NCBI GenBank assembly: GCA_023128035.1
Contig: JAGMES010000194.1
Span: 1-7,343, forward strand
Origin: Halanaerobiales bacterium
Lineage (GTDB): Bacteria > Bacillota_F > Halanaerobiia > DY22613
DNA length: 7,343 nucleotides
Reading direction: 5' to 3'
Shown: piece by piece, positions 1 through 5,835 of the stretch
Numbering within the stretch: the first letter of the stretch is position 1
Layout: each line of letters begins with the position of its first letter
Made by a program: the position numbers and the translations under genes
Notes under the pieces: generated by a model
What the model was told of the DNA's origin: nothing
Databases searched by the model: none
What the model saw: only the letters and a program-made list of their open reading frames with translations

Positions 1-674
1 TCCAAAGAACTTTTGACTGTCCAGTCACTTACTAATGAATTTAAATAATAGACATATGGGCTTTTATTTAATTCTTCCACACTAAATCCAGAAACATTAA
101 TAAATGAGGAACATGTAAAATGTTTATTTTTTAATAGAATATGCCTAATATACATATTATTACAAAATAAGCTATAATCATTTTCCTTTTGTTTAGTTAA
201 TTCATCTGAAATAAAATATTTATAAAATGAAGTTTTATTACAATCTTCAATATATGATCTTTCTATTGAGAAATAGGATAGAATAGGATTGACCTTACCA
301 GTCAAAATCATATTATGAAAAGCTTTTTTCGCAAGTTTATTGATTCCTTCTAGTTGTATAATGTAAGGAGTTCCATTTACATCATATGGTACTACTACAC
401 GTCTAAAAATAATTGCTAAATCGTTTATTGCGTCTTCAATTGGTAAATTTCCAGAAAGTGTGATTGGACTTACTACTTCCGAATCAAATTCTCTTTGAAA
501 ATAATATTGGTAGGATAATGCTACTTGAATATTCATGTTGTTGTGAATAATTGTTTCTAAATAATTAATACCAACATCATTAGTTAATTCATTTTTGTAA
601 GTGTTTACTTTATGCTGAACAAAATTTTTCACAGGATTTTGCTTAACTTGATTATATTTTATTTCAATAAACAT
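1..674 (-). CDS. Unrecognised cytosolic protein, 3' end outside the window
   Basis: An open frame reads leftward from ATG at 674 and stays open for 224 codons to the window edge, so its stop lies outside. The start is supported by a purine-rich site (AGAAAGGA, 683-690) eight bases upstream, and the protein begins MFIEIKYNQVKQ. It has no signal peptide or membrane segment. It is rich in Asn, Tyr, Lys and Ile, with a probable mixed alpha/beta fold: a helical stretch around residues 35-62 (containing NYLETIIHNN), an acidic helix around 78-90, then a beta-like run (RRVVVPYDVNGTPYIIQLEG, about 91-110) and a C-terminal half with scattered Cys and aromatic residues. I do not recognise the family. 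Unbroken length and sensible composition make it a real gene. It is separated from the neighbouring toxin-antitoxin remnant by about 160 bases containing a long palindrome, so it is probably transcribed on its own. Confidence 0.75.
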   Translation of the reverse strand, partial: MFIEIKYNQVKQNPVKNFVQHKVNTYKNELTNDVGINYLETIIHNNMNIQVALSYQYYFQREFDSEVVSPITLSGNLPIEDAINDLAIIFRRVVVPYDVNGTPYIIQLEGINKLAKKAFHNMILTGKVNPILSYFSIERSYIEDCNKTSFYKYFISDELTKQKENDYSLFCNNMYIRHILLKNKHFTCSSFINVSGFSVEELNKSPYVYYLNSLVSDWTVKSSL

Positions 675-777
675 AATTTTAATCCTTTCTTAAAGCTATT
701 TTCTTTTACGTTATAGGTAGCCGCATATAGAACAGTTTAACTTTAATTTGAATTTAGATTATCCATATTTTAGGCAC
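675..777 (-). promoter_or_regulatory. Possible promoter region of the left-edge gene
   Basis: The AT-rich leader before the ATG at 674 holds a weak candidate promoter on the minus strand: TTCAAA, a 17-base spacer, then TATATG, followed by TATAAC further down. None is close to consensus, so this is only a plausible placement. I see no other gene in this stretch. Confidence 0.25.
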
Positions 778-817
778 TAATACCTAGTTCTAGTAAATTT
801 ACTAGAACTAGGTATTA
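778..817. repeat. Perfect 40-bp palindrome
   Basis: Each 20-base arm (left arm TAATACCTAGTTCTAGTAAA) is matched exactly by its reverse complement with no spacer, so a single strand can fold into an 18-bp stem with a small AATT loop. It sits 18 bases past the stop of the minus-strand fragment ending at 836 and about 100 bases before the start at 674. Neither side carries a clear T-run, so it is not a textbook intrinsic terminator. It could still end transcription from the right, or be a protein-binding or recombination site. The palindrome is certain; its role is unknown. Confidence 0.85.
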
Positions 818-835
818 TAACACGATATTATTTCT

Positions 836-1048
836 TTATTTGTACACAACTGATGAGTTGCTGCCAGTATATGTATTTTCTATCGTTCTTAGAATTAGGT
901 TACTCCATCCAACTCTTACTGCAGTAACATCTGCAGGTATGGAGTAATAAAGATACGAACAATCAGTAACATACGTAACACCACCCAATGCAGGCATGTT
1001 TACAGTTTCTGTATAGTATGTTTCAGGAAATAAGAAGCTATGCTGCAC
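836..1048 (-). pseudogene. Orphan C-terminal fragment of an unknown, possibly exported, protein
   Basis: A 70-codon minus-strand frame opens with GTG at 1048, one codon after an in-frame TAG (1052-1054), and ends with TAA at 836-838. There is no ribosome binding site before the GTG and no signal peptide. The residues read like genuine beta-rich protein, full of Tyr, Thr, Ser and Val, with runs such as PADVTAVRVGWSNLILRT and a Ser/Asn-rich end (TYTGSNSSVVYK). That composition suggests the tail of a secreted or surface protein whose 5' part was lost, with the toxin-antitoxin locus now lying immediately upstream (toxin stop at 1063). A short independent gene started by coupling to the toxin message is possible but less likely. 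Family not recognised. Confidence 0.35.
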
Positions 1049-1062
1049 TAGCTATCAGGGTT

Positions 1063-1368
1063 TTAGAGTAAAAAGCTATATTTTCTTTTTCCGTGCAATA
1101 TTCTTCTGATTTCTATTGTGTCATCATTAACTACATAAAATATAAGATAGCTGTTTACAACGAGCATTCGATAGCCTTGGAGCTGTAAGTGAAAGTTTTT
1201 CGGTACTCTCCCTAATAAAGGGAAAACTTATAATTTAGAAATTGCTTCGTCTATTTGATCAAGTAGTTTTAAAGCTGCATAGGGGTTATCAATCTGGATA
1301 TATTCAAGTATCTCAGTGAGATCTTTTTCAGCGATTGGTAGATATTGAATTTGATATTTATTGTTCAC
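1063..1368 (-). pseudogene. RelE/ParE-family toxin gene inactivated by an in-frame TAA
   Basis: Read leftward from GTG at 1368, the frame gives a protein of RelE/ParE toxin size (101 sense positions) except for one TAA at codon 47 (1228-1230). Before the stop: YQIQYLPIAEKDLTEILEYI, then NPYAALKLLDQIDEAISKL, the usual N-terminal helices. After it, in the same frame: VFPLLGRVPKNF, YRMLVVNSYLIFYVV and IEIRRILHGKRKYSFLL, matching the family's FPxxGR turn, central beta strands and basic C-terminus. Homology continues across the stop without a shift, so one substitution (for example AAA or GAA to TAA) explains the break. The start overlaps the last 11 bases of the antitoxin gene, the usual translationally coupled order. 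Known role of the family: ribosome-dependent mRNA cleavage (RelE) or gyrase poisoning (ParE). The stop leaves a 46-residue stub that is almost certainly inactive. Confidence 0.85.
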
Positions 1369-1627
1369 TTAATTTAGCTCTCATTTTATTCATTAAGTCT
1401 TTATGGGCTATCTTAGGAGCACCAGATTTACTTTCAGTTTCAGCTTCTCCAAGTTTTTGATATAATTCAAGAAGAGTACGTTGTTTTTCATAAGCGGCTA
1501 AACTCATTACGACCATATTACCTTGACCATTTTTCGTTAAAAATACGGGTTCTCCTTCTTTGTGGCAAATTTCAGATATTTTACTGAAATTATTTCGTAG
1601 ATCAGAGATGGGTCGAATAATTGGCAT
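1358..1627 (-). CDS. YefM/Phd-family antitoxin
   Basis: This 89-residue protein begins MPIIRPISDLRNNFSKISEI, the conserved DNA-binding start of Phd/YefM antitoxins, followed by the signature EPVFLTKNGQGNMVVMSLAAYE (about 26-47). A charged, probably flexible C-terminal tail (KIAHKDLMNKMRAKLSEQ) would wrap the toxin. A GTG nine bases upstream is in frame, but it overlaps the ribosome binding site AAGGAG (1636-1641). ATG at 1627, eight bases after that site, is therefore the better start and fits the family's usual N-terminus. The gene precedes and overlaps its toxin gene, and a palindromic operator lies just upstream. Family knowledge: the antitoxin dimer neutralises the toxin and represses its own promoter. 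Here the partner toxin is broken, so the antitoxin is either a relic or a protector against related toxins. Confidence 0.93.
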   Translation of the reverse strand: MPIIRPISDLRNNFSKISEICHKEGEPVFLTKNGQGNMVVMSLAAYEKQRTLLELYQKLGEAETESKSGAPKIAHKDLMNKMRAKLSEQ

Positions 1628-1659
1628 AATTATCACTCCTTATCATTAGAGATACTATT

Positions 1660-1688
1660 ATTATATCATAATTATGATAATTTATCTA
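1660..1688 (-). promoter_or_regulatory. Antitoxin promoter and palindromic operator
   Basis: A perfect 16-base palindrome, TATCATAATTATGATA, occupies 1664-1679. On the minus strand a consensus -10 box TATAAT (1660-1665) overlaps its edge, with only a weak -35 candidate (TAGATA, 1683-1688) 17 bases upstream. This matches the usual autoregulation of Phd/YefM operons, in which antitoxin bound to the palindrome blocks RNA polymerase. The palindrome and -10 box are seen directly; repression is inferred from the family. Confidence 0.65.
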
Positions 1689-1894
1689 TATAAGTGAGTT
1701 CAATTTTAGCAACTAGATATTTCTAAAATTAATGTGGAGAAAGATATGTGAGTTGGCAGAAGTAATTAGGTAGTTCGAATGTAGCACATTAGAAATATAA
1801 ACGGTAACATTGAAGAAAAATTATATTAATTTGTAGTTGTATTAGAAATTATTAGTTAAGATTAGTGAATATTGAAGTGTATATCGTAAAAACC
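1689..1894. other. Non-coding AT-rich stretch
   Basis: This part of the divergent gap between the minus-strand antitoxin and the plus-strand TIR gene has stops in all frames. The longest ATG-started frame is about a dozen codons with no ribosome binding site. I see no RNA gene or repeat here. Confidence 0.6.
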
Positions 1895-1981
1895 GTCCAA
1901 CAGCTTATAACACGGCATATCCTAAATTCTTTCGGCAAAAACTGCCTTAAGAACTTCGGATAAGTGCCGGATATGTTAGCC
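1895..1981 (+). repeat. Imperfect inverted repeat (hairpin) with attC-like ends
   Basis: The 87 bases fold into one long interrupted hairpin. From the tip: GGCA (1934-1937) pairs with TGCC (1943-1946) around a 5-base loop. TTCTT (1927-1931) pairs with AAGAA (1949-1953). AA (1924-1925) pairs with TT (1955-1956). TATCC (1918-1922) pairs with GGATA (1958-1962). CGGCA (1913-1917) pairs with TGCCG (1965-1969) after two unpaired bases. TAACA (1908-1912) pairs with TGTTA (1974-1978) after a four-base bulge. The left end GTCCAAC fits the integron attC core RYYYAAC exactly. The right end GTTAGCC fits GTTRRRY at six of seven positions. One-sided extra bases and a length within the attC range also fit. 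No integrase is visible. It could instead be a structured leader of the TIR message or a small palindromic repeat element. The element ends 46 bases before the TIR start. Confidence 0.55.
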
Positions 1982-2027
1982 GCAATGCTTAGTATAGTTT
2001 AATATTTATAAAAGAGGTGATTTAATA

Positions 2028-3227
2028 ATGGTGAAAGTTTTTATTAGTCATTCACATGAAGAGAAGGATTTGGCTTTGGCATGGCAAACTTTATTGGATC
2101 ATATATCTCAAGGTGCAATAGAAGTTTGGCTATCTAGCGATACAAAACCCACTGGTGGAATGAAAATTGGTGGTGAATGGAGAGATACAATATATAATAA
2201 ATTGGAAAAGGCTGATTATATTTTAGCGATTATTAGTCCTAGAAGTATTGATAGACCTTGGATTCTTTGGGAATGTGGTGTCGCTAGCGGTACAGATAAA
2301 GAACGAGGGATAATACCAATTGTTTTTTCTATGCCACTATCTGATTTTGATGGACCTTTATCAACATATCAATCTTATGCAGGAGAAGAAGAGACAAAGA
2401 TAATTGAAATATGTGAAAGGTTACTTGTAGAAGCAGGGTTATCTCCTAAGAAACAATATTGGCAACCGATTATAGATTCTTATTTGAGTTCTATTAGACT
2501 CCATAGACCGCCTAGAAATGCAAGTCCAACTGCTGTATCTTTATGGGTTCGCAGGATAGAAAATTATATAAACTCTGGACGGGTATCAGAATTACATACA
2601 TTAGCCGATTCAATGTATGCATCTTTAGGAAGTGAAAAAGCAATTGATGCACAGGTTCATAATCTCCTTAGTATTACTTTCTTAGAAGAAAAACAGTATG
2701 AACTGGCATTGAAAGAAGCTAAAAAGGCACTTGCTTTATTACCAGATGACTTAAATTTATTACATCGTAAAATTTTGGTTCTTTTAGAAATGAGAGAACA
2801 TAATCAAGCTAAAGATAATTTAGATTATATTTATGGGCAATTTGGAGAGGCAAGATATTTACCAGAAATAGCTGGCTTGGAAGGGAGATTATACAGAGAA
2901 TTGTACGAGTTAACGGGGAAAGAGGAGGAGTTAGATAACTCTATAAATGCTTACCAAATTGCTTATGAGAAAGACCCACTAAATTACTATTGTGGAGTAA
3001 ATGTAGTTAACTTGAAACTGTTGAAAGGAGAACATGATGGTGCAAAAGAGATGGCTAATAAAGTTTTAGATGAAGCGTCGAAATTTTATTTAAAAGGTAC
3101 GAAAAGACTTCCCTCACCTAAGCCACGTCATAAAGAATCAGCTTTAAAAGGGATTCAAAGAGTTTTTCGCAGTGCTAATTATCCAAAAGATAACTTATCA
3201 AAGTTTGAAAAAATATTGACTCAGTGA
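2028..3227 (+). CDS. TIR-domain protein with TPR/TRAFs-binding-like C-terminus
   Basis: This is a 399-residue soluble protein. Residues 1-130 form a TIR domain: the first strand and BB region start as VKVFISHSHEEKDLA, and residues 70-86 (SPRSIDRPWILWECGVA) carry the W-x-x-x-E pattern (Trp78, Glu82) of NAD-cleaving TIR domains, Glu82 being the predicted catalytic residue. From about 170 to 350 it is helical with TPR-like pairs (YELALKEAKKALALLPDD at 224-241). A segment near 308-332 (AYQIAYEKDPLNYYCGVNVV) resembles the DUF4071/TRAFs-binding domain. ATG at 2028 follows a strong site, GAGGTGAT, at good spacing. Known TIR proteins of this kind consume NAD+ or make nucleotide signals during phage defence. 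No partner is adjacent: downstream is a reductase fragment whose frame overlaps the TGA by four bases. The last residues (KILTQ) may come from that fragment's DNA, so the true C-terminus may be altered. Confidence 0.92.
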   Translation: MVKVFISHSHEEKDLALAWQTLLDHISQGAIEVWLSSDTKPTGGMKIGGEWRDTIYNKLEKADYILAIISPRSIDRPWILWECGVASGTDKERGIIPIVFSMPLSDFDGPLSTYQSYAGEEETKIIEICERLLVEAGLSPKKQYWQPIIDSYLSSIRLHRPPRNASPTAVSLWVRRIENYINSGRVSELHTLADSMYASLGSEKAIDAQVHNLLSITFLEEKQYELALKEAKKALALLPDDLNLLHRKILVLLEMREHNQAKDNLDYIYGQFGEARYLPEIAGLEGRLYRELYELTGKEEELDNSINAYQIAYEKDPLNYYCGVNVVNLKLLKGEHDGAKEMANKVLDEASKFYLKGTKRLPSPKPRHKESALKGIQRVFRSANYPKDNLSKFEKILTQ

Positions 3228-4066
3228 TTCATGTTGCTGCTTTAGTAAAATTTGTTGGAGAATATGAGGAATTTAGAAAAGTAAATGTTTTAGGAACAGA
3301 AGAAGTGATAAACTTTGTAGAAAAATTTGATCTAATACTAAACTATATATCTACTGCGAGCATTGCTGGTTCTTTGTATGAAGAACATGATCTTGTATTA
3401 ACTGAAAATGATTTCAATATCGGTCAAAACTATGTTTCCACTCATTATATCAGAACAAAGTTTGAAGCTGAAAATCTGATACTTAAAAAAATCAAATCTG
3501 GTTTAAAGGGATCAATATTCAGAGTTAGTAACCTAACAGGCCGTTATAGCGATGGGCATTTCCAGATTAATATTAATGAAAATGATTTTTATACTAAAAT
3601 CAAATTGGCAATTGAACTAGGTGTCATTCCTGCTGAATATATGTTAGGAAACTATGAATTTACTCCTGTAGATTATTGTAGTAAAGCAATTATTGAGATA
3701 TCAAAGACAAAAGAAGCAGTGGGACGGATTTTCCATTTGATGAATCCTAAGTTTGTACTCTTACCAGTAATACTGGAGACTGTAGAAACATTAGGGAAGT
3801 CTATTGAGGTCTTAAAAGATATGGATACATATTTCGACCATATAAGAGAACTTGGAAAAGATCCTGCAATGTTAGAAGTAATAATGGGCCAGGTTCATTT
3901 TAAACGCTATGCCGCTGTTAGAGAATACATGGTAAGAGTTGATGCTACAATTACGAATAAGTATTTGAGAAAGATAGGGTTTGAGTGGCCAGAAATTGAT
4001 CAGGACTATCTTGCTAAAGTTTTTAGGCATATGGATAGTGTTGGATATGTAAATATTTTGGGATGA
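3224..4066 (+). pseudogene. 5'-truncated NRPS-type thioester reductase (extended SDR) domain
   Basis: The 280-codon frame reads as the C-terminal two thirds of a NAD(P)H-dependent thioester reductase domain, as found at the end of non-ribosomal peptide synthetases, where it releases the product as an aldehyde or alcohol. It starts inside the domain at VIHVAALVKFVGEYEEF and NVLGTEEVI, then shows the catalytic set: YISTAS (41-46) and the Tyr-x-x-x-Lys motif (Tyr75, Lys79 in HYIRTKFEAE). Substrate-side motifs follow: FRVSNLTGRYSDGHFQ, YEFTPVDYCSKAI and FHLMNP. The C-terminus (NKYLRKIGFEWPEID) looks complete. The Rossmann nucleotide-binding segment (GxxGxxG) and all upstream synthetase domains are missing, so it cannot work alone. 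The GTG at 3224 is simply the native Val codon of VIHVAA and has no ribosome binding site. Family residues extend slightly upstream in this frame (NIDS before VIH, 3212-3223), so the break lies inside the end of the TIR gene. Confidence 0.85.
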
Positions 4067-4281
4067 GTCGAGCGAAATTCTTGGTTAACAGACATGGATT
4101 TTCAGCCTATGGATTACCGGTAAAATCTCCTTTTTTTGTATTTTTGAATGATGGAGTTCGGGAGTATTTTGGAGTAATCAAGTCGTTTTTGGTGGATCGG
4201 TAGGAAAATATTTTCAGGATTGTATGTGTTTGTTGCTAATTGGAATTAATGGTGAAACCAAAAGAGTAAAAAGTTATTGAG
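4067..4281. other. Non-coding stretch after the reductase fragment
   Basis: No gene-sized frame is visible. A weak terminator-like structure lies near its start: GGATTTT (4096-4102) can pair with AAAATC plus CC (4122-4130, one bulged T), enclosing the palindrome TTACCGGTAA, followed by seven T (4131-4137). It may be the original terminator of the lost synthetase gene. A short palindrome, GAAAATATTTTC, lies at 4204-4215. Confidence 0.35.
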
Positions 4282-4321
4282 AAAAAGGTCTCTGAATATG
4301 TAGAGACCTTTTTATTTTTGT
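4282..4321 (+). terminator. Strong intrinsic terminator
   Basis: A perfect 12-bp stem, AAAAAGGTCTCT (4282-4293) with AGAGACCTTTTT (4302-4313), encloses an 8-base loop and runs into a T-rich tail (TTTTTATTTTTG). The A-tract on the left arm means it could also act on the minus strand. It is the first strong stop signal after the TIR gene, so a TIR message would carry the reductase remnant and end here. Confidence 0.9.
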
Positions 4322-4430
4322 TTTTGTCAGTTTATTTATTTTGTTAAATTGTAGCTAATATTTAAAGACTTTATTCGATTTTTTTGATAAAATTGTTTTT
4401 TTTAGACAAAAGAGAATACTGTAAAAATAG

Positions 4431-4663
4431 GAAATTTATAAAGAACTTTTGGAAATATTGACGAAATACATTAAGTATATAGAAAGATATGCTGATTATC
4501 TGAAATACTGATAATAGTTATATATGCCGATTATGAGGAATACGTAGACGCAGGACTAGAAAAGTATTAGACGAAATACAATCAAATAATGGATAAAACA
4601 TAATAATATAGTAAATCTGAAAAAAAGGGTTATCCAAAGGGACAGATCAATACATTAAATGCA
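4431..4663 (+). pseudogene. Decayed 5' part of the TPR-protein gene
   Basis: The sequence before the TPR frame still reads as protein in pieces. At 4431-4508 it gives EIYKELLEILTKYIKYIERY then ADYLKY before TGA TAA TAG. From 4523, in the same frame as the TPR gene, it gives YADYEEYVDAGLEKY, stop, TKYNQIMDKT, two stops, and then YSKSEKKGYPKGQINTLNA running into the ATG at 4664. TATGCTGATTAT...AAATAC (4488-4508) and TATGCCGATTAT...GAATAC (4523-4543) match at 17 of 21 bases but lie 35 bases apart, as expected for a 36-base repeat that lost one base. GACGAAATACA occurs at both 4460 and 4570 and reads TKY in both local frames. This is a Tyr-rich helical N-terminal region broken by a frameshift and several stops. 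Confidence 0.6.
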
Positions 4664-5340
4664 ATGGGGAGTATGTACTTAAATCAGCGCAATGTGAAGA
4701 AAGCTATGGAGTTACATGAAAAGGCATTAGAAATCTCTAAAAAACTTAGAATTGTATCGGCTCAAGCTGCTACATTACATTTAATTGGAAAATGTCATGA
4801 GGTTCAAGGAGAATTAGAAACGGCTCTAGACTTATATAAAGAATCACTGGAAATAAAAGAGAAAATTGGTAATTCAGGTAGTCAGGCAATGACACTAAAC
4901 GCCATGGGAAGAATTTATGAAAGTCAAGGATTATTTGATAAAGCAATGAAATTATATAAAAAATCTTTAAAAATAGTTGAAAAAATAGATAATGTTAAGG
5001 GACAAATAGTTACTTTAAATTTACTAGGTGGTATCTATGCAAAACAAGGAAAAGTAGAGACGGCGTTGGAATTATATAAAAAATCGTTGGAGTTGAGCAA
5101 GGAAATAAACGATGTAGAGGGCTGGGCAAATATATTAAATTCAATGGGTATTATTTATAAAAACCAAGGAAAAGTAAAAAAAGCCATGGAGCATTATGAA
5201 AAGTCATTGGAGATGAATAAGAATATAAATAATAAGATGGGTCAAGCCAGTACATTATGCAACATGGCCTGTCTTTTGGAAGAGGAAAACAAATACAAAA
5301 AAGCTTTTGAATTATATATCAAATCAGCAACCATTTTGGC
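4637..5340 (+). repeat. Tandem 120-bp coding repeats (TPR array)
   Basis: About six copies of a 120-base unit, each encoding one 40-residue TPR. Copies 2 to 5 are most alike at DNA level around the segment for TAL(E/D)LYK(K/E)SLE. The first copy begins upstream of the annotated start, and the sixth is the most diverged (MACLLEEENKYKKAFELYIK). Similar copies make the array prone to gain or loss of units by recombination. Confidence 0.75.
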
Positions 5341-5662
5341 TAAAATTAAGGCATGGCCTACCTTATATAATGTTCTTTGGTATTTAGGAGTAAATGATAA
5401 ATACGAAAACTCATTACAATATTTTGCTCAGGCTTTCTACCTTTTATTCCAGCTAAATTTATCTGAAGAAAATAAAGACAATTTAGTAGACATTTTTATT
5501 AGCAGACTCAAAGGAAAACCTGAAACTGCCTCATTAGTTAACGAGATAGAAGTTGCCGCGAAAAAGGATAAAGTAGAAGATATAAGCAATAAACTTATTC
5601 AAATAGCAGTAAATCTGGTTGAGAACGAGAACTGGTTATTTAATCCTAACGAATTTCTTTAA
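4664..5662 (+). CDS. TPR-repeat protein, probably N-terminally truncated
   Basis: The 332 codons hold tandem tetratricopeptide repeats with a strict 40-residue period: MG/IG at residues 1, 41, 81, 121, 161 and 201, each unit of the form TLNxMGxIYxxQGKxxxALELYKKSLEI. This 40-residue spacing is typical of kinesin-light-chain and regulator-type (TPR_12) arrays, which form protein-binding superhelices. After about residue 230 comes a helical tail without TPRs (LYNVLWYLGVNDKYENSLQY onward) ending NENWLFNPNEFL. The protein is cytosolic with no enzymatic motif. The start is doubtful: the ATG at 4664 has no ribosome binding site and falls inside helix A of the first repeat, whose beginning (KGQINTLNA) is encoded upstream without any start codon before a TAA at 4604-4606. 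It is therefore probably the surviving 3' part of a longer protein. Such arrays often follow ATPase or effector domains, but none remains here. Confidence 0.8.
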   Translation: MGSMYLNQRNVKKAMELHEKALEISKKLRIVSAQAATLHLIGKCHEVQGELETALDLYKESLEIKEKIGNSGSQAMTLNAMGRIYESQGLFDKAMKLYKKSLKIVEKIDNVKGQIVTLNLLGGIYAKQGKVETALELYKKSLELSKEINDVEGWANILNSMGIIYKNQGKVKKAMEHYEKSLEMNKNINNKMGQASTLCNMACLLEEENKYKKAFELYIKSATILAKIKAWPTLYNVLWYLGVNDKYENSLQYFAQAFYLLFQLNLSEENKDNLVDIFISRLKGKPETASLVNEIEVAAKKDKVEDISNKLIQIAVNLVENENWLFNPNEFL

Positions 5663-5835
5663 GGAAATTGATTTAAATTTGGCTAGAACAAAGGTCAATA
5701 AGCAGGAAAATATTTATTTATAAAGAATTTAAAAGATAGTATTCTGTAAATAATAGATATTGGAGAAAATCCGACTGATTAAAAAATAATTATTTTATAT
5801 TATCCTTTAACTAGAGGAGAATGGAGGTTAAATAT

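Noticed and set aside
1625..1636. GTG at 1636 as the antitoxin start (adds three residues)
   Set aside because: It overlaps the AAGGAG site itself; ATG at 1627 has proper spacing and gives the family's usual MPIIRPISDLR start.
1934..1946. Intrinsic terminator before the TIR gene
   Set aside because: The hairpin has no T-run after it and lies in a longer interrupted palindrome with attC-like ends.
4637..5340. CRISPR array
   Set aside because: The periodic sequence is a 120-base coding repeat of TPRs in one open frame, not short direct repeats with unique spacers.
2028..5662. TIR gene, reductase and TPR gene as one new multi-gene defence operon
   Set aside because: The reductase is a truncated synthetase domain, a strong terminator separates it from the TPR gene, and the TPR gene looks 5'-decayed; adjacency alone does not support a system.
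5821..5835. ATG at 5821 as the start of the AAA-ATPase-like protein
   Set aside because: Its GAGGAG site would be only about two bases away, whereas ATG at 5836 has GGAGG eight bases upstream and matches the usual family N-terminus.
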